NCBI GenBank assembly: GCA_019116045.1
Contig: DXCK01000113.1
Location: forward strand, 1 to 64,000
Source of the DNA: Candidatus Bacteroides merdipullorum
Lineage (GTDB): Bacteria; Bacteroidota; Bacteroidia; Bacteroidales; Bacteroidaceae
Direction: 5' to 3'
DNA: 64,000 nucleotides
Below the pieces are notes generated by a model. It made no database searches. It had not been told where the DNA came from and worked only from the letters and a program-made list of their open reading frames with translations. The translations under genes and the position numbers were made by a program. This document shows positions 33,088 to 43,260 of this stretch, in pieces; position 1 is the stretch's first letter; each line of letters starts with the position of its first letter.

Positions 33088-36000
33088 ATGGCCGAAGAAA
33101 TCGTTGTAAAGAAAAGACTCTGGTTACGGATAGCTTTGTGGGTATTACTGACGCCGCTTGCGCTATTTCTCTTGCTGATGGCATTGCTTTATGTGCCACC
33201 TGTACAAGACTTTATTCGCCAGAAAGCAACAACCTTAGCCGGGGAAGCCAGTGGTATGGATATTTCCGTCCAGCGCATAGATTTACGTTTCCCGTTGAAT
33301 CTGTTGGTGCGTGGTGTGCAAGTATCACAGCCTGTTGACGAACAACATTCTGATACATTGCTTACTTTAGGGAGCCTGAGTGTGCGCGTGCAAGCTTGGC
33401 CATTGCTGCGCGGGCAAGTAGAGGTTGACGGTATACTGCTACGGGATGCCACAGTCCATTCTTCCAATCTTTTAGAAGGAATGAGATTGGACGGTACGTT
33501 AGGACGTTTTTTTCTGCGCAGTCATGGCATAGACCTGGGTGATGAGAGTGTGGTATTAAATAATGTGGAACTGGAAGATACCCGCCTCTCTTTGTCCCTG
33601 TCAGATACTACAGCTACTGTGCCAGACACCACCTCGACCACTGTACGTTGGAAACTGTTGCTCCATACGCTCCAGTTGAAGAATGTGTCTGTAGATTTGA
33701 ACATGCCATTGGACACACTTTCCCTTTCCGCTCGTTTGCGAGAAGCTCGTATTGAAGAAGCATGTGCCGACCTTGGACGGCAAGCGTATGCATGTGAATT
33801 GTTCCGCTTGTCTGGAACCTCGTTGACTTATGACAGCGGACCGGTTGATACGTTGTCTTCTGTTGCCGCGGGTTTTGACCCTCGGCATATCGCTTTACGT
33901 GATTTGAATATTGGCATAGATTCAGTGCGTTATGCTGGCCGTGAGATGAATGCTGTCATTCGTGAGTTCTCTTTGAACGAACATTCTGGCTTGAATATTA
34001 CTTCTTTATCCGGTCGACTTGTGGCCGATTCTACTCAAATACGTATTCCTTCACTACGTTTGTCAACGCCTCACAGTGAAATAGACCTTTCGGCACAAAC
34101 TTATTGGGAGCTTATTGATATTCCCACTACGGGGCGGCTTATAGCCCGCCTTGATGCTCGTATAGGCAAACAAGATGTATTGTTGTTGGCTGGAAGCTTG
34201 CCTGATAGTTTTAAGGAAGCTTATCCGGCGCACCCATTGGTGGTTCATGCAGGAACAGTGGGAAATCTCCGACAGATGCAGATAAGCCGCTTTACCATCG
34301 ACTTGCCGGGCGCTTTCTCGATGAGTGCCGGAGGCGAACTTTGGAATCTGACGGATAGTCTGGCTCGTAGCATCAACATGGATTTGGAGATGCAGACGCG
34401 CGATTTGAACTTTCTGACCGCCTTGGGAGGTGTTACACCGGATGGTTCGCTGGTCATTCCGGACAGTATGCGTCTGGATGCACGGCTTTCTATGAAGGGT
34501 AATGACTGTATTGCCTCCCTTGATTTGCGGGAACGAAGAGGAACGTTAAACCTGAATGCCGATTATGATTTGGCCGAAGAACGCTATCGGATAGATTTGC
34601 AAGCCGATTCTTTGCAATTGCATCATTTTTTGCCTAAAGATTCCCTTTATGAGTTTTCGGCTACGCTTTTGGCACGTGGTCAAGGTTTGGATTTCTCTTC
34701 TCCACATACGTCGGCTCATGTGGATATGTCCCTTAAACAATTGCAATATGCTAATTGGAATTTCTCAGGCATTGCCTTGCAAGCTGCCCTGAAACATTCG
34801 TGGGCCACGGTCAAATTGAATAGTGATAATTCTCTTCTTCGTATGCATTTAGATGGTGGTCTGCATTTGGATAGGTCGTATATGGACGGGCAGTTAGCTT
34901 TGAACTTGAAAGATGTCGACCTGCATAGCCTTGGGATTCTTCCTGCGCCACTGGGGCATCCGCTGGAGTTGGGTTTGACGGCTGAGGCGCGACGTGATTC
35001 CATCAAACTGCACATCGGGGCTGGAGATTTGGACTTTGACTTCAAAGCCCAAAGTACCTTGAAGCGTTTGCTGGAGAAATCAGACGAATTTATGACCTTA
35101 CTGATGCAGCAGTGGGAGCTTCGTCGCTTGGATCATGCTGCTTTGCGTCGGGTGTTGCCGTCGGCAGGCATGCAGTTGACGGCCGGCCGCAACAATCCTG
35201 TCGGTTATTATCTGGCTTCTCAAGGCACTGCTTTCAACCGTCTCAAGTTGCAGTTTGGCTTTACTCCCGAATGGGGTATTAACGGACGGGCCGCGCTTGA
35301 GGGCTTGAGGACGGATTCTTTGCAACTGGATACAATCTTTTTTGCCGCCCATCAGGATACTACGCGGATGAGGTTGCAGGGGGGCATTATTAATGGTCCT
35401 CGTAATCCTCACTTTACGTTCCGCAGTACAGTGACCGGTGAAATCCGCAACGAAGACGCAGAACTGACTCTGGACTTTACCGATGCCAAAGGACGCACCG
35501 GTGTCTTGCTTGGGGTTAATGCCCGGCCTTTGACAGAGGGAAATGGGAAAGGTAATGGTGTCTTGCTCCGGTTGACGCCTGAAGAACCGGTTATTGCCTA
35601 TCGCAAGTTCCATTTTGCGGAAGGGCGGAATAGTTTGTATTTGCATAAGAATATGCGTGTTTACGCCAATATCGATATGCAAGGAGGAGACGGGATGGGT
35701 TTTCGCATGCAGTCTGATGTGCGTGACACCGTTTCTTTGCAAAACGTAAACGTGGAGCTGAGTCGTTTCCGGTTGAGTGAGTTGAGCGAAGTGCTTCCTT
35801 ATCTGCCGCAGTTGACAGGGCTTTTCACGGTGGAAGGAAATTATATACAGACTGCCGATGCTTTTCAGGTCGCAGCAGAGGCGGACATCGATTCGCTGAC
35901 TTATGAAGGAAGGCCTGTGGGTGACTTGGGTGTGGGTGTCACTTGGCTGCCCGATTCGGGAGAAAACCACTTCCTTAGTGCATACCTGGCTTGCAACGAC

Positions 36001-37656
36001 CGCCAGGTGGCTACGGTAGAAGGGCGGTTGGGAGATGCACAAGGCGCCGATGCTTTTGCATTGGATGCTTCGTTTGAACGTTTGCCGTTGGACATGGCCA
36101 ATGCTTTCGTCCCAGACGGCATGGTCACTCTGAAAGGACACTTGAATGGAGGGGTCGCTTTGCGGGGTTCGACGGAGAAGCCCGATTTGCAAGGCAGCAT
36201 CCAGTTGGACACGGCGTCGGTCTTTGTTCGTCAGTTGGGAGCACGTTACTATTTTGATGGTCGTCCTGTGACGATTGCAGGCAACACGTTATCCTTCGAT
36301 AAGTTCTCTATCTTTACTACCAACCGTAATCCGTTTGTCATTGACGGTTCGGTCAGCTTTGCTCAGTTGGACCGGCCGACGGCCAACCTGACGTTGCGGG
36401 CTGCCAACTACAATTTGCTGGATGCCCCGCATACACGGGAGAGCCTGGTTTATGGTAAGGTTTTCGTAGACATGGATGCTTCGATTCGTGGCCCGTTGGA
36501 CGCCTTGACCATGCGTGGAAGCATGAGTTTGTTGGGAAATACGAACGTGACTTATGTGCTGACTGATTCTCCCTTGACGGTAGAAGACCGTTTGAGCGGT
36601 TTAGTGACATTCACTTCTTTTGCTGACAGTGTAGGGACGGATACGCTGCAAGTGGCGGCTGTCCCCTTGGGAGGTATGGAGATTTATATGGGCGTGCACA
36701 TTGACAATGCCGTGCGGCTGCGGGCCGACTTGAGCCCCGCGGGCGATAAATATATTGAGTTGGAGGGAGGCGGAGACCTGAATTTGCAGTACACGGCGCA
36801 GGGCGACATGAACTTGACTGGCCGCTATACGTTGACCGGGGGTGTGATGAAATATTCGCTGCCCATTATTCCGCTGAAGGCCTTCAACTTCAATACGGGC
36901 AGCTATGTCGATTGGCGGGGAGACCTGATGAACCCGGCGCTGGACCTGACGGCGACGGAGCGTGTGCGTGCCTCGGTAGGTGGGGAAGATGATGCCACGC
37001 GCATGGTTAACTTTGATGTCAGTATCGGCATCAAAGGACAGTTGGAGTCGCCCGACCTGATTTTCGACATCGCCGCCCCGGAAGATGCTACGGTGCAGAA
37101 CGAGCTCCAAGCCATGGGGGCCGAGGAGCGCAGCAAGCAGGCCATCGCTATGCTGGCTACGGGTATCTACCTGAACAGCGGGGCAAAGGGGGGAGGCCTT
37201 TCGATGGGGGCTGCTCTGAACAGCGTGTTGCAGAGTCAAATCAATGCGTTGGCCGGCTCGGTGAAGGGGGCCAGCATCAGTGTGGGAGTAGAAGACCGGA
37301 CGTCGGCCGAGACAGGGGCTACGCAGACGGATTATAGTTTCCGCTACTCGCAGCGTTTCTTCAACGACCGTTTCCAGGTGGTCATAGGCGGCAAGGTGTC
37401 GACCGGGGCCAATGCCACGAATTCGGCAGAATCGTTCATCGACAACATATCTTTGGAGTATCGGTTGGACAATTCGGGTACCCGCTACATCCGAGTGTTC
37501 CACAATAAGAATTACGAAAGCGTGTTGGACGGCGAAATCACAGAGACGGGGCTCGGCCTGGTGCTGAGGCGCAAGATGGATCGCCTGGGAGAACTTTTCA
37601 TCTTCCGGCGGAAACGTCCGGTTCCGCCTGGGGAAGAGAAGGCGTCGTCCCAATAG
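33088..37656 (+). CDS. tamB: TamB-family (DUF490) translocation/assembly module protein
   Basis: 1522 aa; N-terminal TM then long beta-helix; C-terminal TamB-like region. Confidence 0.88.
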   Translation: MAEEIVVKKRLWLRIALWVLLTPLALFLLLMALLYVPPVQDFIRQKATTLAGEASGMDISVQRIDLRFPLNLLVRGVQVSQPVDEQHSDTLLTLGSLSVRVQAWPLLRGQVEVDGILLRDATVHSSNLLEGMRLDGTLGRFFLRSHGIDLGDESVVLNNVELEDTRLSLSLSDTTATVPDTTSTTVRWKLLLHTLQLKNVSVDLNMPLDTLSLSARLREARIEEACADLGRQAYACELFRLSGTSLTYDSGPVDTLSSVAAGFDPRHIALRDLNIGIDSVRYAGREMNAVIREFSLNEHSGLNITSLSGRLVADSTQIRIPSLRLSTPHSEIDLSAQTYWELIDIPTTGRLIARLDARIGKQDVLLLAGSLPDSFKEAYPAHPLVVHAGTVGNLRQMQISRFTIDLPGAFSMSAGGELWNLTDSLARSINMDLEMQTRDLNFLTALGGVTPDGSLVIPDSMRLDARLSMKGNDCIASLDLRERRGTLNLNADYDLAEERYRIDLQADSLQLHHFLPKDSLYEFSATLLARGQGLDFSSPHTSAHVDMSLKQLQYANWNFSGIALQAALKHSWATVKLNSDNSLLRMHLDGGLHLDRSYMDGQLALNLKDVDLHSLGILPAPLGHPLELGLTAEARRDSIKLHIGAGDLDFDFKAQSTLKRLLEKSDEFMTLLMQQWELRRLDHAALRRVLPSAGMQLTAGRNNPVGYYLASQGTAFNRLKLQFGFTPEWGINGRAALEGLRTDSLQLDTIFFAAHQDTTRMRLQGGIINGPRNPHFTFRSTVTGEIRNEDAELTLDFTDAKGRTGVLLGVNARPLTEGNGKGNGVLLRLTPEEPVIAYRKFHFAEGRNSLYLHKNMRVYANIDMQGGDGMGFRMQSDVRDTVSLQNVNVELSRFRLSELSEVLPYLPQLTGLFTVEGNYIQTADAFQVAAEADIDSLTYEGRPVGDLGVGVTWLPDSGENHFLSAYLACNDRQVATVEGRLGDAQGADAFALDASFERLPLDMANAFVPDGMVTLKGHLNGGVALRGSTEKPDLQGSIQLDTASVFVRQLGARYYFDGRPVTIAGNTLSFDKFSIFTTNRNPFVIDGSVSFAQLDRPTANLTLRAANYNLLDAPHTRESLVYGKVFVDMDASIRGPLDALTMRGSMSLLGNTNVTYVLTDSPLTVEDRLSGLVTFTSFADSVGTDTLQVAAVPLGGMEIYMGVHIDNAVRLRADLSPAGDKYIELEGGGDLNLQYTAQGDMNLTGRYTLTGGVMKYSLPIIPLKAFNFNTGSYVDWRGDLMNPALDLTATERVRASVGGEDDATRMVNFDVSIGIKGQLESPDLIFDIAAPEDATVQNELQAMGAEERSKQAIAMLATGIYLNSGAKGGGLSMGAALNSVLQSQINALAGSVKGASISVGVEDRTSAETGATQTDYSFRYSQRFFNDRFQVVIGGKVSTGANATNSAESFIDNISLEYRLDNSGTRYIRVFHNKNYESVLDGEITETGLGLVLRRKMDRLGELFIFRRKRPVPPGEEKASSQ

Positions 37657-37819
37657 CCGGACACGAGCTTCGACCGACGTGGCAGACGCTTTTCCTTCTT
37701 GTCCGCAACGCCCTCGGCCGGTCTGGGAGAAAGCCCTCCCCGTCGTTCGGAAGAAGGAAAGCGGCGATGAAGGGCAGAGCCTCACGAATGAAACAATTAC
37801 ATATAATCACTCATTGCGT

Positions 37820-40195
37820 ATGAAACACAGTATTTGGGGCCGACGGTTGCGGCACTTCTTCATCATAATCTGTAGCCTTCTGTTGGTGTCTTGTTCCACC
37901 ACCAGAAACTTGCCGGAAGGCGAGGTGCTCTACATTGGGCAGCGGCCGACGCTGGTGGATAATCCGCAACCGACATCCGTGGGCGAAACTGCCTTGGAAG
38001 AAGTCGAGGCCGCCTTGGCCAAGGCTCCCAATAATTCGCTGTTGGGCAGTACTTCAGTGCGCGTCCCTTTTCCCGTAGGATTGTGGGTTTACAATGGCTT
38101 CCAGAAGTATGAGAAAGGTTTGGGGCGATGGATTTTCAACCGCTTTGCAGCCGACCCCGTATTGCTTTCGACAGTCAATCCCGACATACGTACGCAGGCA
38201 GCCACCAACCTGCTGCACGACTACGGCTACCTGCGGGGCACGGTAGACTATGAAGTCTTCCCTTCGAAGAAAGACTCGCTCAAGGCCCGCGTGCAGTATG
38301 CAGTCCACATGGGAGAACCGTTCTTCATCGACACGGTGGACTATCGGGGTTTCTCGCCTCGCACCTTGGCCATCATGCGATTAAGCCGCCGGCGTTCACT
38401 TATCAGTTCCGGCGAGCAGTTCAATGTGCCCGATTTGGATGGCGAGCGCACTCGCCTGAGCAACCTGCTGCGTAACGTAGGTTGCTATTACTTCCGTCCC
38501 GATTACCTGACCTACCAGGCCGATACGATGCAAGTGCCAGGACACGTCTCATTGCGCCTGATGCCTGTGGCCGGTATGCCCGCCGTGGCCGAGAAGCCCT
38601 TCCGGTTGGGGCGAAAATCGTTCTATTTGTTGGGCAAAAACGGTGAAACGCCCGACGACAGCCTGAAGTACAAAGACCTGACCATCTACTATCACGATAA
38701 GCTTCGTGTGCGTCCCAACATGTTGTACCGCTGGATGGACTATCAGAACTTCCGTTACAAACGCCAGGTGGAAGACAGTGCGGGAATCGACCGCCGCCGT
38801 TCGGCAGCTTCGCTTTACAGCCTTTACCGGCAGACGCGTGTGCAAGAGCGACTGGCCAACGTCGGTATCTTTAAGTATACAGAGATGCAGTTCTTGCCGC
38901 GCGACTCGGCTTTCGTGTCAGACACGCTGGATGTTCACATTATTGCTTCGTTGGACAAACCTTACGATGCCGAGCTGGACTTCAACATCAAGATGAAAAG
39001 CAATAACCAGACGGGACCGGGCGCTGTATTTACTTTGACGAAAAACAACATCTTTGGTGGTGGTGAGAAATGGAACGTCGAATTGAAAGGCTCTTATGAA
39101 TGGCAGACGGGAAAAGACCGTTCTTCGGCCATGAACAGCTACGAACTGGGCGTTGCCACTTCGTTGGTATTCCCTCGCGTAGTTTTTCCCCGCCTGGGCG
39201 GCAATGAGTATGACTTTCCGGCCACCACGACTTTCCGCCTTTATGTCGACCAGATGAGCCGGGCGCGCTATTATAAACTCCTGGCCTTTGGCGGCAATGC
39301 CACGTATGACTTTCAGCCCCGGGCCACCTCTAAACATAGCTTTACGCCTTTCCGCTTGACGTTTAACGTCCTTCGTGACCCTACTGCCGAGTTCCAGCAA
39401 TTGCAGCAAGAGAACCCTGCACTCTACGTCAGCTTGCGTAATCAGTTCATCCCGGCCATGGAGTATACGTACACCTTCGACAACAGTTCGTTGCCCCACA
39501 AGCGTAACCCTCTGTGGTGGCAGACCACGGTGACTTCAGCAGGCAATGTGACTTCCGTGATTTATCGCATGTTGGGCCAGCCCTTCAGCGAACAAGGCAA
39601 GATGTTGTTGGGAGTCCCCTTCGCACAGTTCTTGAAACTGAACACAGAGTTGCGTTACAACATGCGCATAGACCGCAACCAATCTCTGGCCTCACGCCTG
39701 GCTTTAGGAGCCATCTGGTCGTATGGCAATGCCACGACGGCACCCTATACCGAGCAGTTCTATATCGGCGGCGCCAACAGTGTGCGTGCCTTTGCCGCGC
39801 GCAACATTGGTCCGGGAGGCTATCCAGCCGACGAGAACGATACTTATTCCTTCATCAACCACGTGGGAGACATCCGTTTCGAGGCCAACCTGGAGTATCG
39901 CTTCCGCATCATCAGCGACCTGCACGGGGCAGTGTTCCTCGATGCTGGTAACGTGTGGCTGATGCGTAGCGACCCCGCCCGTCCTGGAGGTGAATTTCGC
40001 TTGAAGGACTTCCCCCGGCAAATAGCCTTGGGAACAGGTGTTGGCGTGCGTTACGATTTAGGCTTTCTGGTGTTTCGCCTCGATTGGGGTATCGCTTTGC
40101 ACGAACCCTACGACACGGGCAAGTCTGGATACTATAATGTGCGCAAGTTCATGGACGGCACCGCACTGCACTTCGCCATCGGATATCCTTTCTGA
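37820..40195 (+). CDS. tamL: TamL-like lipidated BamA/TamA-family outer-membrane protein
   Basis: Start MKHSIWGRRLRHFFIIICSLLLVSCSTTRNLPEGEVLYIG; C-terminal Omp85 barrel IGGANSVRAFAARNIGPGGY. Confidence 0.88.
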   Translation: MKHSIWGRRLRHFFIIICSLLLVSCSTTRNLPEGEVLYIGQRPTLVDNPQPTSVGETALEEVEAALAKAPNNSLLGSTSVRVPFPVGLWVYNGFQKYEKGLGRWIFNRFAADPVLLSTVNPDIRTQAATNLLHDYGYLRGTVDYEVFPSKKDSLKARVQYAVHMGEPFFIDTVDYRGFSPRTLAIMRLSRRRSLISSGEQFNVPDLDGERTRLSNLLRNVGCYYFRPDYLTYQADTMQVPGHVSLRLMPVAGMPAVAEKPFRLGRKSFYLLGKNGETPDDSLKYKDLTIYYHDKLRVRPNMLYRWMDYQNFRYKRQVEDSAGIDRRRSAASLYSLYRQTRVQERLANVGIFKYTEMQFLPRDSAFVSDTLDVHIIASLDKPYDAELDFNIKMKSNNQTGPGAVFTLTKNNIFGGGEKWNVELKGSYEWQTGKDRSSAMNSYELGVATSLVFPRVVFPRLGGNEYDFPATTTFRLYVDQMSRARYYKLLAFGGNATYDFQPRATSKHSFTPFRLTFNVLRDPTAEFQQLQQENPALYVSLRNQFIPAMEYTYTFDNSSLPHKRNPLWWQTTVTSAGNVTSVIYRMLGQPFSEQGKMLLGVPFAQFLKLNTELRYNMRIDRNQSLASRLALGAIWSYGNATTAPYTEQFYIGGANSVRAFAARNIGPGGYPADENDTYSFINHVGDIRFEANLEYRFRIISDLHGAVFLDAGNVWLMRSDPARPGGEFRLKDFPRQIALGTGVGVRYDLGFLVFRLDWGIALHEPYDTGKSGYYNVRKFMDGTALHFAIGYPF

Positions 40196-40326
40196 GTCTT
40201 TTTCTTGGGATTGAGTATTACGTATATAATTATTTTGTACATTTGCACGGGGCTATCGGGCGAACCGTCCCTGCATGACAAGCGATACAGATATGAATAT
40301 CATTATAAACCATTAATTTTACTGCA

Positions 40327-41238
40327 ATGAAACCTACTCTATTCCTGTTGGCTGCCGGCATGGGCAGTCGCTACGGCGGTCTGAAGCAGTTGGACGGCCT
40401 GGGCCCCAACGGCGAGACTATCATGGATTACTCTATTTACGACGCTATTCACGCCGGATTCGGCAAGCTGGTCTTTGTTATCCGCAAGGATTTTGAGAAA
40501 GACTTCCGTGATAAAATCATCTCCAAATACGAGGGGCATATCCCTTGCGAACTGGTGTTTCAGTCGCTCGATGCCCTGCCCGAAGGCTTCACCTGTCCCG
40601 AAGGCCGGACCAAACCCTGGGGTACGAACCATGCTGTCCTGATGGGCGAGCCAGTCATCCGTGAACCGTTTGCCGTCATCAACTGCGACGATTTCTATGG
40701 CCGCGATTCGTTCCAAGTGATGGGACGTTTCCTCTCTGCCTTGCCCGAAGGCTCGAAGAATACGTATGCCATGGTAGGATTCCGTGTGGGCAATACGCTG
40801 AGTGAAAGCGGAACGGTGTCGCGCGGCATCTGCGGAACGGACGAGAAGCGTATGTTGACCTCGGTCGTAGAGCGTACGAAGATTCAGCGTATGGACGGCG
40901 AGGTGAAGTATCTTGATGATGACGACCAGTGGGTGGCCACTCCGGAAACCACGCCCGTCAGCATGAACTTCTGGGGCTTTACGCCTGACTATTTCGCTTA
41001 CAGTGCGGATTACTTCAAGGGCTTCTTGGCCGACCCGAAGAACATGGCAAACCTGAAAAGCGAGTTCTTCATCCCGCTCATGGTGGACAAACTTATCAAA
41101 GAGGGGACGGCTACTGTCGAAGTGCTCGACACCACCAGCAAGTGGTTCGGCGTCACTTATCCCGAAGACCGCCCGGCCGTGGTGGCCAAGATTAAGGCGC
41201 TGGTAGAGGCTGGTGAATATCCCGACAAACTGTTCTGA
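40327..41238 (+). CDS. Nucleotidyltransferase (sugar-nucleotide NTP_transferase-like)
   Basis: MKPTLFLLAAGMGSRYGGLKQLDGLGPNGETIMDYSIYDA. Confidence 0.9.
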   Translation: MKPTLFLLAAGMGSRYGGLKQLDGLGPNGETIMDYSIYDAIHAGFGKLVFVIRKDFEKDFRDKIISKYEGHIPCELVFQSLDALPEGFTCPEGRTKPWGTNHAVLMGEPVIREPFAVINCDDFYGRDSFQVMGRFLSALPEGSKNTYAMVGFRVGNTLSESGTVSRGICGTDEKRMLTSVVERTKIQRMDGEVKYLDDDDQWVATPETTPVSMNFWGFTPDYFAYSADYFKGFLADPKNMANLKSEFFIPLMVDKLIKEGTATVEVLDTTSKWFGVTYPEDRPAVVAKIKALVEAGEYPDKLF

Positions 41239-41265
41239 CTGCCCCTTTAGGCAACATAAACGGAA

Positions 41266-41316
41266 AGAGACCGCCTGCATATACACCCGGAAGAGGTGTT
41301 TGCAGGCGGTCTTTCT
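41266..41316 (+). terminator. Bipartite hairpin terminator
   Basis: AGACCGCCTGCA (41268-41279)/TGCAGGCGGTCT (41301-41312), inner ACACC/GGTGT, then TTTC. Confidence 0.8.
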
Positions 41317-41374
41317 GTGTTAAAGAAACAGAAAAGATGAGCCTTGTCCGGTTACAACTTATTCTTTCATTTCC

Positions 41375-41383
41375 TACCTTTGC
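41375..41383 (+). promoter_or_regulatory. -7 box TACCTTTGC
   Basis: Matches Bacteroides TAnnTTTGC; 20 nt upstream of the 41403 sORF. The -33 element is not clear. Confidence 0.6.
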
Positions 41384-41402
41384 ACCCGAAATCAACAGTT
41401 AT

Positions 41403-41498
41403 ATGAGCCGTATGAAAGAATCATCTTACAGCAAGTCTGCTATCTACAAGAACAAGATTCACTTCTTCCATGCCTGGGGTGCGTGCGCTCAGATTTAA
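41403..41498 (+). CDS. Candidate small protein / leader peptide MSRMKESSYSKSAIYKNKIHFFHAWGACAQI
   Basis: 31 codons directly behind a -7 box; absent from the ORF track because of length. Confidence 0.5.
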   Translation: MSRMKESSYSKSAIYKNKIHFFHAWGACAQI

Positions 41499-41598
41499 AA
41501 GTCCCTCTTCCATTCCTGCCACATTCCATTGATTGTCGCGGGGCTTTCGGCGGAAAGCTTGTGTACAACAGTATCTAATTCTTAATCATTATTTTAGT

Positions 41599-42488
41599 AT
41601 GAGCAAAAGAAACAGGCTCATAGTGCTGTGTAGTGCGGCACTGTGCAGCTACTACATGTATGCCCAACAACGTACGATGGGCATGGAAGAGATGTTTCGC
41701 CTGGCTGATGCCAACAGTAAGAGCATACAGGCTTACAAGACAGGCAAGGAGGCTGCCGACGAAGCCCTGAAAGCGGCCAAGGCACAACGCTTGCCCGACA
41801 TTACGGCCTCGGTGTCGGCTTCTTACCTGGGCGACGGGCGCTTGTGGGACAGGGATTTCGGTCATGGAGTCCGTATCGACATGCCTCACTTCGGCAATAA
41901 CCTGGTCATAGAGGCTCGGCAGGTGGTTTATGCGGGCGGAGCCATCAGCAGTGGTATCGGGCTGGCCGAGCTGGGACGTGAACTGGCCGAGCTGGACTGG
42001 CAGAAAAACCGCTAGGAAGTGCGCTTCTTGTTGGCGGCTATTATTTGGAACTCTACAAGCTGGATAACCAGAAGAAGGTGGTGCGGCATAATCTGCAACT
42101 GACCGAACGCGTCATAGACAACGTCAGGGCCCGGCATGAGCAGGGTACTGCCCTGAAAAACGACATCACCCGCTACGAGTTGCAACGGGAGACGCTGAAG
42201 CTGCAGTTAGCACAGATTGCGGATGCGCGCCAGATTGTGAACCATCAACTGGTGACCACGCTGCACCTGCCGGCCGGTACCGACATTTGCCCGGACACCA
42301 CGTTGCTGAACAAAGAGGTGCAGACGTTGGCGGAAGAGGACTGGCAGAAGCTGGCCACGCGGACGCATCTGGGCCTGCGGCAGTCGGTGGCGTTGCTGCT
42401 GCTGTTGCTGCTGTATGACGCGCCGGTGCGGCGGAGTCTGAAGCTGATGCCGCTGTGGACGCGCGTGCGCCGCGAGGCTGAGGGGTAA
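41599..42488 (+). pseudogene. Degenerate TolC-family outer-membrane efflux protein
   Basis: MSKRNRLIVLCSAALCSYYMYAQQRTMGMEEMFRLADANSKSI... interrupted by TAG at 42013, -1 frameshift near 42035, continues MELYKLDNQKKVVRHNLQLTERVIDNVRARHEQGTALKND, then ends early after a CTG-rich stretch. Confidence 0.85.
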
Positions 42489-42493
42489 AAGAG

Positions 42494-42520
42494 CGGGGGG
42501 CGCGGTTGCCGCGCCCCCCG
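42494..42520. repeat. Perfect 12-bp GC-only hairpin CGGGGGGCGCGG-TTG-CCGCGCCCCCCG
   Basis: Read directly; between convergent tolC remnant and HU-like gene. Confidence 0.85.
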
Positions 42521-42558
42521 TGGGTGTGTCCTCCGGCTCCCCACTGGCCGGGGGATGG

Positions 42559-43044
42559 TTAGCCGAACGTGCCTTGTCCGCTGTCGTCGTCATCCTCGCC
42601 GCCGGTGCCGGGGGTGGTGCCATCGACGGCTTGTGCGGGGATGTCTTCGCTGAGCAGTTCCCAGAAGACGTCTTCGGCGATGAGGCTTCGCGATACGATT
42701 TGTCCCTTGCTGCCGCGGGCGGTTTCAGGGATGAAGCGCACGCGCGTGCCGGTAATCTGCTTGGCGCTGACCTCATCGGCCGTGTCCACACCGTTGCCTT
42801 CGGCGTCGATGGTGTAGTAGAACGTGCCCACGCCTTCCAGCTTGACCGTGCGGCCTTCGTTCATAAACTGCCCCAGCACGCCGCCCAGCAGGTCGAGCAC
42901 GGAGATGACGTCGCCCGTGCTGAGCGATGACAGGGCCGAGAGTCTGCGCGCCACTTCCTTGGTGGTGACTGGTTTTCCGATGGTGGTAGCTACCGGGTAC
43001 CACTTGCCGTTGGATTTCATTTGTTTCTTAGTAAAGTATCCCAT
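42559..43044 (-). CDS. HU/IHF-related DNA-binding protein with acidic C-terminal tail
   Basis: Start MGYFTKKQMKSNGKWYPVATTIGKPVTTKEVARRLSALSSLSTGDVISVL; tail GTGGEDDDDSGQGTFG. The ORF-track start at 43329 is too early. Confidence 0.85.
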   Translation of the reverse strand: MGYFTKKQMKSNGKWYPVATTIGKPVTTKEVARRLSALSSLSTGDVISVLDLLGGVLGQFMNEGRTVKLEGVGTFYYTIDAEGNGVDTADEVSAKQITGTRVRFIPETARGSKGQIVSRSLIAEDVFWELLSEDIPAQAVDGTTPGTGGEDDDDSGQGTFG

Positions 43045-43097
43045 AGTGTAATGATTTATTATCATCGCCGGCGGCCGTCCCTGGCATCCTCCCCACC

Positions 43098-43163
43098 TTT
43101 TGTGGGAAAAGGTGGGGACTTTTGTAGGAAAAGGTGGGGAGTTTTGTGGGAAAAGGTGGGGAC
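43098..43163. repeat. Three tandem copies of a 22-bp unit TTTTGTGGGAAAAGGTGGGGAC
   Basis: Copies start at 43098, 43120, 43142; second copy has G-to-A and C-to-G variants. Confidence 0.9.
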
Positions 43164-43260
43164 TTTTCCTCTCCCCCTCCACAACCCCTTGTAGGGCCGT
43201 CGCCGGTTCAGATAGGTTATGTAATAAAGTTTGAATCTCTGGCCCCCGCAGGGACCTGTC

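Noticed and set aside
35098-37785. Two long minus-strand ORFs (364 and 394 aa) antisense to tamB
   Set aside because: Shadow ORFs with H/R/Q-rich, domain-less translations.
40275-40316. 13-aa ORF MTSDTDMNIIINH upstream of the nucleotidyltransferase as leader peptide
   Set aside because: No associated terminator hairpin or pathway logic; likely chance.
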